Assembly: GCF_022808615.1 (NCBI RefSeq)
Contig: NZ_JAKZKS010000028.1
Span: forward strand, 1-35,448
From: Bacillus sp. FJAT-47783
GTDB taxonomy: Bacteria > Bacillota > Bacilli > Bacillales > Aeribacillaceae
Direction of reading: 5' to 3'
Length of the DNA: 35,448 bases
The notes beneath the pieces were generated by a model that was not told the DNA's origin, made no database searches, and saw only the letters and a program-made list of their open reading frames with translations. This document shows positions 17,703-25,664 of this stretch, one piece after another. Every line of letters begins with the position of its first letter. Position 1 is the stretch's first letter. Both the position numbers and the translations under genes were made by a program.

Positions 17703-17936
17703 AGCACAGGGCGCCTTGCTCATCCTCGGGCCAAAATGTTTTTCATCCAATAAAGGTGCTCTTTGCCTTTATTGGATGAAAGTTATTTGACCTCGAGGGG
17801 GTAGGTATCTTTCGCTGGACAAAGCTCCATTCATTGTATTTTAACGCTTTAGCGAATTTAAACTTTCTTTGCTAGCCGCTAACGCCCGGAGCTAGACGCA
17901 AACCGACTATGTACAAAGTTGTCCGCAAGTGGAGCA
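17703..17936. repeat. Dispersed intergenic repeat, family C, fullest copy
   Basis: About 230 bp, starting near GCACAGGGCGCCTTGC and ending near ACAAAGTTGTCCGC. Inside it a perfect 16-bp inverted repeat, TTTCATCCAATAAAGG (17741-17756) against 17766-17781, has a 9-base loop. It includes GGTAGGTATCTTTCGCTGGAC, matched in part at 21812-21905, and CTAACGCCCGGAGCTAGACG, matched at 16513-16680. This is most of the gap 17610-18028. Confidence 0.6.
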
Positions 17937-17956
17937 TTTTACAGTTTTCTATACGA

Positions 17957-18004
17957 TAAAAAAGAAGCCGAACAAAAGAGTCACTAAACCCTTCGTTCGG
18001 CTTC
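17957..18004 (-). terminator. Strong terminator after the 18.0-18.7 kb gene
   Basis: GAAGCCGAAC (17964-17973) pairs perfectly with GTTCGGCTTC (17995-18004), and a T-run follows on the minus strand. Confidence 0.85.
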
Positions 18005-18028
18005 TGTTATTAATCTCTTACATTTTTT

Positions 18029-18661
18029 CTATTCATCCATTATTTTCATTTCTTTCACACTATCACCATCTTTAACATAAACATTTGCTAGGTGGACAAC
18101 TTCTTGACCATTTTCTTTTTTATCAAAAAATACGGTGACAATGAGCTTCACTTTGCCATTTATTAGACCTTCTATATCTAACTCATCGTCATACTGTCCT
18201 TTAAATTCGTAGCCAGGTTCGGTACCTATTTCGTAAAGCCAATAGTTTGGAACGAGGCTATGGCCTGTTTCATCCTGTTTTACTTTATAATCAGAGCCTA
18301 AAATGTTGATTACTTCTTCTTTTGTTTGGTTCGCCTTTAAATGATTTAAAATATAGGACAGTTCTTGAGAAGACGAAACGGAGGTGTTTTCCTCTTTATG
18401 TACATCTTCTATTTGTTCTGCTTTTTGTTCTTTCGTTTGATTATTCACTTCACTAGGCGCTTTTATTTCTGTTACTTTATCTTGTTGCAGAGGAGCTTCA
18501 GCAATTTGGTCCCCTATTTCATTGTTTTGAATGACTTTATGTGATGATGGCAATTTATTCTGCTCACCGTTTAACGTAGAACCTTCATTATTGTAGTATC
18601 CGAAAGCAACAGTGACACTTGACAATAATAAAATGGTAGATAGAATAACCATTTTCTTCAT
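18029..18661 (-). CDS. Secreted hypothetical protein with SmpA/OmlA-like C-terminus
   Basis: The 210 residues begin with a signal peptide (about 1-20, ending VAFG). A low-complexity, charged and Gln/Glu-rich linker runs to about 105. The folded part (about 105-210) contains ILNHLKANQTKEEVINILGSDY, which resembles the helix-pair start of SmpA/OmlA/BLIP-type domains, followed by beta-rich sequence. No lipobox cysteine is visible. The ribosome site AGAGGTGA precedes ATG 18661. It is a single-gene unit closed by a strong terminator. I do not recognise a specific function. Confidence 0.65.
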   Translation of the reverse strand: MKKMVILSTILLLSSVTVAFGYYNNEGSTLNGEQNKLPSSHKVIQNNEIGDQIAEAPLQQDKVTEIKAPSEVNNQTKEQKAEQIEDVHKEENTSVSSSQELSYILNHLKANQTKEEVINILGSDYKVKQDETGHSLVPNYWLYEIGTEPGYEFKGQYDDELDIEGLINGKVKLIVTVFFDKKENGQEVVHLANVYVKDGDSVKEMKIMDE

Positions 18662-18790
18662 AACTGGTCACCTCTTCTTTTTAATTTCATTCATAATAAT
18701 AAACGAATCGAAGAAGGAAATTGTTTCAATTTGGTAACAAAATATTTCAAGTTATTTACTAAAAAGAGGCGCTTACAATCGAAGTCTTTC

Positions 18791-18832
18791 GCCATTATCC
18801 ATTACTTTTTCACATTTTTCCATCACTTTTGG
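18791..18832. repeat. Short cluster of TTTTTCCATCACTTT-type repeats
   Basis: The sequence holds ATTATCCATTACTTTTTC and ATTTTTCCATCACTTTTGG, the same about-20-bp degenerate unit that makes up the long array at 27259-27905. It lies in the gap between the secreted protein gene and comK. Confidence 0.5.
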
Positions 18833-18841
18833 CGTATGAAA

Positions 18842-18875
18842 CAAAAAATAAGCTGCCGAGGTTTCTCGACAGCTC
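18842..18875 (-). terminator. Terminator of comK
   Basis: On the minus strand AGCTGTCGAG pairs with CTCGGCAGCT (one G-U), followed by TATTTTTT. It lies just past the comK stop. Confidence 0.8.
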
Positions 18876-18882
18876 GTAAAAC

Positions 18883-19419
18883 TTATAGTTCATCCATTTC
18901 TTCATGATCTTGATAAAAGGGAGTATCTTCGGATATTTGATTTTGTTGTTCTAAACTTTCTTGCCAAACTCCGAGTGTATACACTAGATACGTTGCATTT
19001 TTTAACTTATGTGATAAAAACCGCGACTGTTTGTTCACTAAAATTTTTTTGTCATTTAATAGTACAACGATCGATCCTCTTTTATGGGGATAAATGTGCT
19101 TAATTCCTCGATGAGAAAACCATTGGCAATCGACAACATCCATAGACTTTGAGGGGAAAAAGCATATTTTAAAATATTCTGAAACACAAACAGGTAACAT
19201 ACGATGACCAGGGAGGACTTTCTTTGCTGCATCAATTCTTCCTCGTAAAGTTGAACAGTGGTAATGACAATTATCAATCAAGATTTGCTTTGGTGATTTT
19301 CGAACGAGAAATTGGTGGTACTTTTCAATAACAGTCGTATAAAGTTCACCGTACTCATTAAAATAAGGTAAAAGCGCTAATGTGTCTCGTTGAAGAATAT
19401 ACTTATCCATGAATTTCAT
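18883..19419 (-). CDS. comK: ComK-family competence transcription factor
   Basis: ComK activates DNA-uptake and late competence genes in Bacillus. The family pattern is seen in order: ILQRDTLALLPYFNEYGELYTTVIE, then QILIDNCHYHCSTLRGR (compare DRSCRFFGSSYAGR in B. subtilis), KICFFPSKS in the place of IFLFPT, CQWFSHRGIKHIYP in the place of CGWISH, and SRFLSHKLKNATYL near the end. The start ATG 19419 follows GAGGAGG by 8 nt and gives 178 residues, against about 190 in B. subtilis. The same frame stays open to 19611 for another 64 codons, with a second GGAGGTGG site near 19500, so an N-terminal extension cannot be excluded. Family confidence is high; competence itself is inferred. Confidence 0.8.
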   Translation of the reverse strand: MKFMDKYILQRDTLALLPYFNEYGELYTTVIEKYHQFLVRKSPKQILIDNCHYHCSTLRGRIDAAKKVLPGHRMLPVCVSEYFKICFFPSKSMDVVDCQWFSHRGIKHIYPHKRGSIVVLLNDKKILVNKQSRFLSHKLKNATYLVYTLGVWQESLEQQNQISEDTPFYQDHEEMDEL

Positions 19420-19667
19420 CGAATAATCCTCCTCATAAGAATGTTTAGCAATACGATTAAAACGATCATAGAAAGAATGAAAAAAAATCGTTATGCGTAC
19501 CACCTCCATTTCGGAAAATGAACTTAACATTCTGGAATTCTCGGAAGTTGTCGATTCAGGAGAAGTTCTTGGTGAAAATCGATAAAGAGGAAGAATCTTT
19601 GTCGAATCCATTATAACGAATTTTTTTAAAAGAACATGTTAAAATTTTGTAAATTTTTAGTCCTTTT

Positions 19668-20126
19668 TTACTCTTTGAATTCCCACAACACTTTCCATTC
19701 CCTATCCTCTTTTACTACATAAACGTCTTGGATAATGGTAAACACTCCAAATTTACTAGGGAACAGAAGTTTAACGGTCACTTGTTTTACGTTCGTAAAC
19801 TCTTGCCCGCTTTTTGTCATCTTCCATTTTTTCAACTTTTCCGTTTGGATAATCTCGTAAGAAAAAGTCGTGACACCGAAGTGACTCATATAAATATGTG
19901 ACCGTTCTGTCACATAGGCATTCTTTGAAAACCGCTCCTTCATTTCGGAATGGAATAAGTCCCAAGAGCTGCCGAAGTCTCCCTTTTGCTCATAATCATA
20001 AAAAGAGTCAACCACCTCTACCGGTGTACGTGAGTGAAATGATGAAAAGCCGAAAAAAAGGAGCAATAAAAGAATGATAGCGCTACCCCCAATGAAGATA
20101 ACGGATGGCGTTTTCCGCTTTTTCAC
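19668..20126 (-). CDS. Membrane-anchored or secreted small protein, NTF2-like
   Basis: The 152 residues start at GTG 20126 with AGGGTGA upstream. Residues about 9-26 are a hydrophobic anchor or signal. The rest has the order seen in DUF4878/NTF2-like lipoprotein-type domains: a helix with VEVVDSFYDYEQKGDFGSSWDLFHSEMKERF, then beta strands ending DVYVVKEDREWKVLWEF. No cysteine lipobox is present. Its function is unknown. It may share a transcript with comK downstream, 56 bp away. Confidence 0.6.
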   Translation of the reverse strand: MKKRKTPSVIFIGGSAIILLLLLFFGFSSFHSRTPVEVVDSFYDYEQKGDFGSSWDLFHSEMKERFSKNAYVTERSHIYMSHFGVTTFSYEIIQTEKLKKWKMTKSGQEFTNVKQVTVKLLFPSKFGVFTIIQDVYVVKEDREWKVLWEFKE

Positions 20127-20262
20127 TATGAACTCACCCTTTGATTATAGATAGTTCATTGTATGGTGGAAAAAGGACAAATATTATCGTTACAATTTTG
20201 TTTTGAAGAAGACGAACGATTCATATACATAGGAAGACATGATGAAAGGAGGAGGATTTTTT

Positions 20263-20514
20263 GTGGAATTTCTCGGTTTACTCCTATCGATTGCGATTTG
20301 TATTTATTTAGTTTTAGATGCTCCTAAATACGGAAAGAACCGTTGGCTTTGGGGGATTCTCGGCTTTATTTTTGGTCTCATTACATTAGGTATTTATTTG
20401 ATTCAAACCGATCGAAAAACATGGGGCTGGATTTTACTCGCCCTAGCTATCCTTTATTGGGTTTTTATGTTTTTTGTTGTTTTAAGCTTTGTCGCTCTAT
20501 ATTCGTTTTATTAG
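20263..20514 (+). CDS. Small membrane protein, unknown
   Basis: The open frame begins at 20239, but AAAGGAGGAGG lies inside that stretch, so the start is GTG 20263, about 7 nt after it (83 residues). It has two or three hydrophobic segments with a short charged YGKNRW loop and a TDRKTW turn. The IYLVLDAPKYGKNRWLWGILGFIFG layout is common in small Bacillus membrane proteins of unknown function. A strong shared terminator follows at once. Confidence 0.65.
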   Translation: MEFLGLLLSIAICIYLVLDAPKYGKNRWLWGILGFIFGLITLGIYLIQTDRKTWGWILLALAILYWVFMFFVVLSFVALYSFY

Positions 20515-20520
20515 CAGGAA

Positions 20521-20560
20521 GGGGCTTACTCTAACCGCATAGAGTAAGCCCCATTTTTTT
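20521..20560. terminator. Bidirectional terminator
   Basis: GGGGCTTACTCT (20521-20532) pairs perfectly with AGAGTAAGCCCC (20541-20552), with seven T after it on the plus strand. It separates the small membrane protein gene from the convergent SEC-C gene. Confidence 0.85.
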
Positions 20561-20561
20561 A

Positions 20562-21638
20562 TTACTTAACAACAACCTCTTTTTCATTTGTAACATCTTG
20601 GAGTTTTTCGCTCCACTCTTTTAGATGCTCTCGTAACACTTCTTCCATTTGCTTCATTCTTGAAGAAATGCTGCTTGCACTCGCCTCGTACGCTTCCCCG
20701 ATTTCTTTAAATGTTCTCGTTTCGTTCGGAGAGAGTAGCCTTTCGACAAGAAGATGAAGCGCCCCCGCATATATCCCTTTATTACGAACACGAGGGTTCT
20801 CTTTTTTACAATAGTCATACCAAAGCGACATTCCTACAGGAACAGCAATCTTTGGATTCATGGATGAATCAACCTTACGTTGGAAAAGTTCGGCCACATC
20901 TTTATGGGAAGGCGTCACCCATTCAATCTCATCGATATGCAATGGACCTTCTTCACCGAGAAGGGCTAACTTCACAATTTCAGGATAGTTTTCTTTTAAA
21001 AATGCTACGGCACTTTCCTTTCCACTTTCTTCAAACCACTTTTGAATCGTTTGCTCAAATTTCGATACAAAATTCGGCGGAATGTCGATATACAAGGTGT
21101 AAAACGTTTGATGCTCTTCAAACGGAATCGTAATCCCAATGACATCACTTCCTACTGGTACGTGACGCGCTTCGTTAAATGTTAACACGGTTACTTCTTC
21201 TTTAGAAAACATATCTTCTGTTACAAGCTGATTTTTTTCGCTTTTTAACACCTTTAAAATGGAAGGCTTCGCTTCTTTCCATGTTTTTAAAATATTTTGT
21301 ACACGAGGTCTTTGGATCGTTTGAAGTCGATCGTCAATAAACCGTTCCATAATGGACTTGCCTTCATCTTTGTTTGTCGATATATACCAATTGACCATTA
21401 AAAAGCTAAAAGCTTCCATAAACTCCTCTGGAATATGGAAATTTTTCAAACGTGTATCTAAAAAGCTTTCAATAGGCTCTTTATAATTCGATATGGCATA
21501 ATTGGTTACTTGCTTTTGAAGCTCTACTGCTTCTGCTACTGCGATATCATTTAAAGAAACGACGGAATAATGACCGCAACACTTTTTATATTTTTTTCCA
21601 CTGCCACAAGGACAAGCATCATTTCTGCCAATACTCAT
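20562..21638 (-). CDS. SEC-C zinc-motif protein with C-terminal helix-turn-helix (short paralogue)
   Basis: The 358-residue cytoplasmic protein begins with a SEC-C zinc motif, ACPCGSGKKYKKCCG (8-22), as found at the end of SecA and in many small proteins. A middle region of about 270 residues has no domain I recognise. Near the C-terminus (about 305-335) TFKEIGEAYEASASSISSRMKQMEE has the shape of a helix-turn-helix. The whole protein is paralogous to the first about 350 residues of the protein at 22655-24598. Zn and nucleic-acid binding are inferred. It is monocistronic, with the shared terminator at 20521-20560. Confidence 0.75.
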   Translation of the reverse strand: MSIGRNDACPCGSGKKYKKCCGHYSVVSLNDIAVAEAVELQKQVTNYAISNYKEPIESFLDTRLKNFHIPEEFMEAFSFLMVNWYISTNKDEGKSIMERFIDDRLQTIQRPRVQNILKTWKEAKPSILKVLKSEKNQLVTEDMFSKEEVTVLTFNEARHVPVGSDVIGITIPFEEHQTFYTLYIDIPPNFVSKFEQTIQKWFEESGKESAVAFLKENYPEIVKLALLGEEGPLHIDEIEWVTPSHKDVAELFQRKVDSSMNPKIAVPVGMSLWYDYCKKENPRVRNKGIYAGALHLLVERLLSPNETRTFKEIGEAYEASASSISSRMKQMEEVLREHLKEWSEKLQDVTNEKEVVVK

Positions 21639-21811
21639 GATTTCTCAACCTTTCTCCTTTATTCATTAAGCGATTGTTCGTATGACGCTAAAGCTGCCCC
21701 TTTTAAACTCATTACCTATTTGACCTAAAAAAAAGCACGCTATTATAATCTACCATTTCTATCGGGAAATTTTAATACACTTGCTACTTTTTTTAATAAT
21801 TTCCATGTAAC

Positions 21812-21905
21812 AAACAAGCACCTGATCAGCCTTAGACGACGAAATGACGTCACGTTTTTAGCTCGATGGGCTAGGTGGCTTTCGCTGAACACCTCTGATC
21901 CTACG
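21812..21905. repeat. Dispersed intergenic repeat, family C, decayed copy
   Basis: GGGCTAGGTGGCTTTCGCTGAAC matches, with changes, the GGGGTAGGTATCTTTCGCTGGAC part of the copy at 17703-17936. It lies in the gap 21639-22057, which also holds the palindrome at 21925 and the promoter at 21997. Confidence 0.45.
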
Positions 21906-21924
21906 AAAAAGGGGAGCACCTTCA

Positions 21925-21940
21925 TTAAACGTTTGTTTAA
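21925..21940. promoter_or_regulatory. TTAAACGTTTGTTTAA motif, possible operator
   Basis: This 16-mer has inverted TTAAAC/GTTTAA halves, as in many TetR-family operators. The same 16-mer on the other strand is the invariant core of the 112-bp tandem array at 31996-32656 and occurs inside the adaptor gene at 14627-14646. Here it lies about 60 bp upstream of the promoter of the membrane protein gene at 22058. The operator role is inference. Confidence 0.4.
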
Positions 21941-21996
21941 ACACTTTTTCCTGCAATATTCTTAAAAATTTTTTACGTATTCAAAGAAAAATATAT

Positions 21997-22025
21997 TTGT
22001 GAAATTTATACATTAAATGTAGAAT
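21997..22025 (+). promoter_or_regulatory. Probable promoter of the 22.06 kb membrane gene
   Basis: TTGTGA (21997-22002), a 17-bp spacer and TAGAAT (22020-22025) lie 32 bp before the start codon. Confidence 0.6.
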
Positions 22026-22057
22026 ATACATGGTAATGATAAAGGAGGTGACATGTT

Positions 22058-22522
22058 ATGTATGAAACAACTTCAACAGGTGATGCAGAATTATTAGCCT
22101 TTTTCTTATCTTTTTTCCTTTTCTTTGCGGTCATCGGTATTATTTGTTATGTTCTTTTTGCCATTGGTTTAATGAACATTGCAAAACGTGAGAATATTGA
22201 AAATCCTTGGCTCGCGTGGGTGCCTGTTGCGCAAGCATATACAGTTGGGAAAATCGTTTCCCACAAATTAGGGGAAAACAGCGGTTGGATTGTGTTAGGG
22301 TTAAACGTATTAAGTATTTTAGCTTCTAGCATTCCGATTCTTGGCGCCCTAGTGAGTATTGCAGTCGCAATCTTTATGTTTGTTGTTTTGTATTGGGTCT
22401 TTGAAAAATACTCAAATAAAGCGGTGATTATGATCGTATTTACCGTGTTAACAGTTGGAGTTTTAGGACCTATTTTTATGTTTGCGATTCGTAATAATCA
22501 ATCAAAAGAAGCGATTGTGTAA
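22058..22522 (+). CDS. Small polytopic membrane protein, unknown
   Basis: The 154 residues have about four hydrophobic segments (near 13-42, 82-98, 101-120 and 125-145). A conserved-looking cytoplasmic loop, MNIAKRENIENPWLAWVP, precedes a short QAYTVGKIVSHKLGENSGW segment. That NPWLAWVP...VGKI pattern is frequent in hypothetical Firmicute membrane proteins. The ribosome site AAAGGAGGTGA is near perfect, which suggests strong expression. It has its own promoter and terminator. No function can be assigned. Confidence 0.75.
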   Translation: MYETTSTGDAELLAFFLSFFLFFAVIGIICYVLFAIGLMNIAKRENIENPWLAWVPVAQAYTVGKIVSHKLGENSGWIVLGLNVLSILASSIPILGALVSIAVAIFMFVVLYWVFEKYSNKAVIMIVFTVLTVGVLGPIFMFAIRNNQSKEAIV

Positions 22523-22527
22523 AGTGT

Positions 22528-22584
22528 AAAAGGCTGACTTATAAAGTGTTTGAGCAAGACTTAAGCTTAATGTCAGCCTTTTTT
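22528..22584 (+). terminator. Terminator of the 22.06 kb membrane gene
   Basis: AAAGGCTGAC (ending 22538) pairs with GTCAGCCTTT (from 22572) across a long loop, with a T-run to 22584. Confidence 0.75.
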
Positions 22585-22614
22585 ATCTGTTGTGTTGTGG
22601 TGTCAATACACATA

Positions 22615-22647
22615 GAAGAAACCTCTCTAATGTTAGGAGGTTTCTTC
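22615..22647 (-). terminator. Probable terminator of the sigO-secC operon
   Basis: GAAGAAACCTC (22615-22625) pairs with GAGGTTTCTTC (to 22647). The T-run on the minus strand is broken (TTTCTTCTATG), so strength is uncertain. Confidence 0.5.
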
Positions 22648-22654
22648 AAAATAA

Positions 22655-24598
22655 TTATTCTAAAATTTCAACTAACGATTCTATGATGTCTCCTTTGTTA
22701 TCTAACCATAGATGCCCTGACTCTTCTACGTAAATGATCGCTTCATTTTCATCACCTGGTTTGAAATAGGACGGGATTGAATCAACTTCTATATCTTCTA
22801 ATAAATATTCCAGCACAAAGGGGTTACGTTTTATTGCGTCATTTCGTAACTGTTTCGCTCGATTTGTCGATCCGTTTTCTAATAGTTCGATTAAAAGCTT
22901 ATTGTAGACGAAATGGACGGAACCATCATTTGGATAATTATTAAGTAATTGTTTTGCTTTATTGAGTTGATTCGTCTCTACAAAAGCATTAAATAAAATA
23001 AAGCGCACACCTTGATTGTCATTTGGGTTTAATTCAAGAAGTTCTTCGAAATGGAGAATGGCTTCGTCAAGTTGGTCATCCCCATATAACATGTAAGCAT
23101 AGTTGTACTTTGCTCGCATAAATGGTCTCGTCTTCACAACTCCCCAAAAATGACCTTTATTTTCTTCAAAAAATGCTTTGCCGAGAGACTTTTCTCCTCG
23201 AATCATTCCTTCACGATAGCAATTCAACGCTTCTTCAAACGTATTCGCTTCTTCAGCTAATATATTATAAGCATCCGCATTATTTGGATCAAGATTCAGC
23301 ACTTTTTTGATTAGCTCTTCACGTTTTCTCCCCGACGCCTCATATGCATCAAAAGCAAGTTCTTGTGCTTGTTCTTCTTTTGTCAAAGGTCTAGATGGAA
23401 CAGATTCGTCGTTTAAAAATGTATTCAAGTCGTCCATATTTTCAAAATCAACACCTTCTAGCTTTCGCTCACTCTCGAGAAGAGAACGCTCCATCATAAA
23501 GCGATTCGTCGTAAATGGGGATTCTTCTAAAAAGTCGTCTGAATCGTGTTCTTGAATTCCTTGTACAATACTATCGATCTCATCAGCTAAAACCTCTTCC
23601 ATCATTCGCACACGCTTTGAGATACTACTTGCGCTTGCACCGTAGCGACTAGCCAATTCTTTAAAAGTAACTGTATCGAATCGATAGACTAAGTTATCGA
23701 CTAAATAGTGTATCGCAGCTGCATATATCCCCTTATTTTTGATTATTGGTGATTCTCTTTCACAATACTTAAACCAAAGGGTTACACCTAATCCTACTAA
23801 AACATCTGCATTTTCTTCATTTTTCATTTCTGTCTGAAATTGTTCAACTACCTCTTTATGAACAGGAGACTCCCACGGCATATTCTCAACGATCTCAGAC
23901 TGGAAAGAACTAAAATAGCAAGCATCTAACACTTTAAGAAAATCTCTTTGCAACCATTCATTCGGGCTAAACATATCGCTATTTTCGTATAATTTAAATA
24001 TTGTATTTTGAATCGCTGTTGCTTCTTCCTTTGAAAAATCCATGAAGGTTGTAAAGGGGGTTAGCGTATCTCCCATTGGAACAAAAATTCCGGTTATCAC
24101 TATACCTTCGGAAATGTCATTTCTTTCTTCTAATAGAATCACTGTTGATTGATCCTTTGTTAAAACATCTTGAACAACGAGTTCATTTTCATGAATGGAA
24201 ACGACTTGTAAAACGAACGGTTTCCCTTTTACCCAAGACTTGAGAATTTCAGCTATTTTTGGACGCTTAATCGACCGAAGATGTTTGTCGATATAAAACT
24301 CAATGCACGTTTTTCCATCTACTACCGGGCAACTAAATAAAGCATTGTTTATCCCCATGAACCAATAGATTTCTTCTAAATCATCTGGCATGAAAAGATC
24401 TTCTAGCTGTTCTGCTACAAGCATACTAAGTTCATCCTGATAGTAACTAATCGAAAAATCAATGATGTCTTTTTGTAGTTCTATTAATTCATTGTGTACG
24501 ACTTGATGCATCGAAATAACCGCATTTTTTTCACAACATTTTTTGTACTTCTTCCCGCTTCCACAAGGACATGGCTCATTTCGCCCTACTTTTAACAT
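22655..24598 (-). CDS. SEC-C zinc-motif protein with helix-turn-helix and TPR-like repeats (long paralogue)
   Basis: The 647-residue cytoplasmic protein begins with the SEC-C motif PCPCGSGKKYKKCCEKN (9-25). Residues up to about 350 are paralogous to the whole protein at 20562-21638, including the helix-turn-helix TFKELASRYGASASSISKRVRMMEE (about 308-335). An acidic linker follows, then TPR-like helices (about 415-600; for example NADAYNILAEEANTFEEALNCYREG and YGDDQLDEAILHFEELLELNPNDNQG), and an acidic tail. It begins 49 nt after rsoA with its own AAAGG site and no terminator between, so it is probably the last gene of the sigO operon. Partner proteins may bind the TPR part. Role unknown. Confidence 0.8.
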   Translation of the reverse strand: MLKVGRNEPCPCGSGKKYKKCCEKNAVISMHQVVHNELIELQKDIIDFSISYYQDELSMLVAEQLEDLFMPDDLEEIYWFMGINNALFSCPVVDGKTCIEFYIDKHLRSIKRPKIAEILKSWVKGKPFVLQVVSIHENELVVQDVLTKDQSTVILLEERNDISEGIVITGIFVPMGDTLTPFTTFMDFSKEEATAIQNTIFKLYENSDMFSPNEWLQRDFLKVLDACYFSSFQSEIVENMPWESPVHKEVVEQFQTEMKNEENADVLVGLGVTLWFKYCERESPIIKNKGIYAAAIHYLVDNLVYRFDTVTFKELASRYGASASSISKRVRMMEEVLADEIDSIVQGIQEHDSDDFLEESPFTTNRFMMERSLLESERKLEGVDFENMDDLNTFLNDESVPSRPLTKEEQAQELAFDAYEASGRKREELIKKVLNLDPNNADAYNILAEEANTFEEALNCYREGMIRGEKSLGKAFFEENKGHFWGVVKTRPFMRAKYNYAYMLYGDDQLDEAILHFEELLELNPNDNQGVRFILFNAFVETNQLNKAKQLLNNYPNDGSVHFVYNKLLIELLENGSTNRAKQLRNDAIKRNPFVLEYLLEDIEVDSIPSYFKPGDENEAIIYVEESGHLWLDNKGDIIESLVEILE

Positions 24599-24647
24599 TC
24601 ATTTCAACCTTTCTCATCATTATTCTTGTAATCTATTATGACCGAAA

Positions 24648-24896
24648 TTACCTTTTCTTAAAAGGAATTTTCTTTTTCACATATTGTGTGAATGTAGGTA
24701 CACCCTTTACATCATAACGAATAATCATTTCTAGCAGCTTCCGTTTTAATTCTTGCTCTACGTCTTGGTGATGTTGAATCGGTACTTTTTGTAACGAGTA
24801 TTTCACTTTCGGTTCATAAATAGTGATGATTTGTTGGAGCGCTTGACTATCCCCGCTCTTCGCTGCTTTCATTGCATCATATAAATGTTCATTCAT
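24648..24896 (-). CDS. rsoA: RsoA-like sigma region 2 subunit
   Basis: The 82-residue protein fits RsoA (YvrHa) of B. subtilis, a small co-sigma that supplies the region 2-like, core-polymerase-binding and -10-binding part for SigO. Seen here are AAKSGDSQALQQIITIYEPKVKYSL, then DVEQELKRKLLEMIIRYD and PTFTQYVKKKI, the pattern of the HTH_16 family. Its ATG at 24896 overlaps the yvrJ stop by 8 nt (ATGAATGA), so translation is coupled. The place behind sigO and yvrJ makes the call firm, though short proteins of this family also occur in phages. Confidence 0.8.
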   Translation of the reverse strand: MNEHLYDAMKAAKSGDSQALQQIITIYEPKVKYSLQKVPIQHHQDVEQELKRKLLEMIIRYDVKGVPTFTQYVKKKIPFKKR

Positions 24897-25056
24897 TTCT
24901 TCTCACTTCTTTCATTCGGTCTTCTAATTGTTTCATTACATCCTCTAAGCTTTCGATTCTTTTTTCAAAACGGAATAGTAAATAAAAGGTCATCATCATT
25001 GGAAATCCAACGTTATTTACCACTTGTAGCCATTCTGTTACAGTTATTTCAGTCAT
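24889..25056 (-). CDS. yvrJ: YvrJ-family small membrane protein
   Basis: The 55-residue protein starts at ATG 25056 behind GAAGGAGGAG; the longer frame to 25074 only adds the ribosome site itself. One membrane segment (about 13-31, VVNNVGFPMMMTFYLLF) is followed by a short coiled-coil stretch (FEKRIESLEDVMKQLEDRMKEV). The NxGFPxxxxxYLLxRxE pattern is typical of YvrJ. It overlaps sigO and rsoA by 8 nt on each side. In B. subtilis yvrJ lies in the SigO-RsoA locus; its function is not known. Confidence 0.8.
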   Translation of the reverse strand: MTEITVTEWLQVVNNVGFPMMMTFYLLFRFEKRIESLEDVMKQLEDRMKEVRRNE

Positions 25057-25648
25057 ACCAATCTCCTCCTTCAAATGATCTTTTTAACTTTTCTAGCGCT
25101 CGTTTTTTCGTTTTCGATACCGTCTGCTGGCTTTTGTTTAAAGATTTGGCAACTTCCGTATCCGTTAAATTTTCGCGGAAAACTAAATCGAGCACTTCCC
25201 TTTCTTTGTTCGTTAAATGTTGAAAAGCTTTAAATAAAGCTGCACTATTGATTTGTTCTTCTAGCCGGCCACTGTTTTTTAAGTAAATAGAAAACAGATC
25301 CGCTCCTTCATCAACAAGAAAATCTTTAAAAGTAGCTTCTTCTTCAGAAGAAAGCGGTTTGTCCAATGTTAAAAGCATCGTTTGTTCCATTTCCCTGCGT
25401 TTTTTATCATCGTTCATACAGTGAAAGTGTAAGCTTTTTGAAACATATGAAGTAAACCGAATGCGAAAGTAAAAAGCTTGAAACGCTTCATCAAGCGCTC
25501 TTACATTTTGGCAATTTGGATCGTGAAGTGCTCGTTCATATAACTTTCGGTGACTTTCCTCTTTGAAAAAGGATTGAAGTAACCGGTCTGTTTGGATGAA
25601 TTCTTCTAGCTTCATGAATAATTCCTTCTTTTGAAATAGTCGTGTCAT
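25049..25648 (-). CDS. sigO: SigO-like sigma factor subunit (regions 3-4)
   Basis: The 199 residues match SigO (YvrI, about 190 residues), which needs RsoA to form a working sigma factor. The C-terminus has a sigma region 4 helix-turn-helix: HLTNKEREVLDLVFRENLTDTEVAKSLNKSQQTVSKTKKRALEKLKRSF (about 140-190, given here in its main parts). The N-terminal half is helical and has no clear region 2, as expected. ATG 25648 follows GAGGTGG. The operon order is sigO-yvrJ-rsoA with 8-nt overlaps, then a SEC-C/TPR gene. A LexA box lies 17 nt upstream. No anti-sigma RsiO (YvrL) gene is seen nearby. It might be of phage origin. Confidence 0.78.
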   Translation of the reverse strand: MTRLFQKKELFMKLEEFIQTDRLLQSFFKEESHRKLYERALHDPNCQNVRALDEAFQAFYFRIRFTSYVSKSLHFHCMNDDKKRREMEQTMLLTLDKPLSSEEEATFKDFLVDEGADLFSIYLKNSGRLEEQINSAALFKAFQHLTNKEREVLDLVFRENLTDTEVAKSLNKSQQTVSKTKKRALEKLKRSFEGGDWYD

Positions 25649-25664
25649 GTTCCACCTCTAATAA

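Noticed and set aside
20201-20240. Second LexA-like site near GACGAACGATTC
   Set aside because: The second half does not match GTTC at the required distance.
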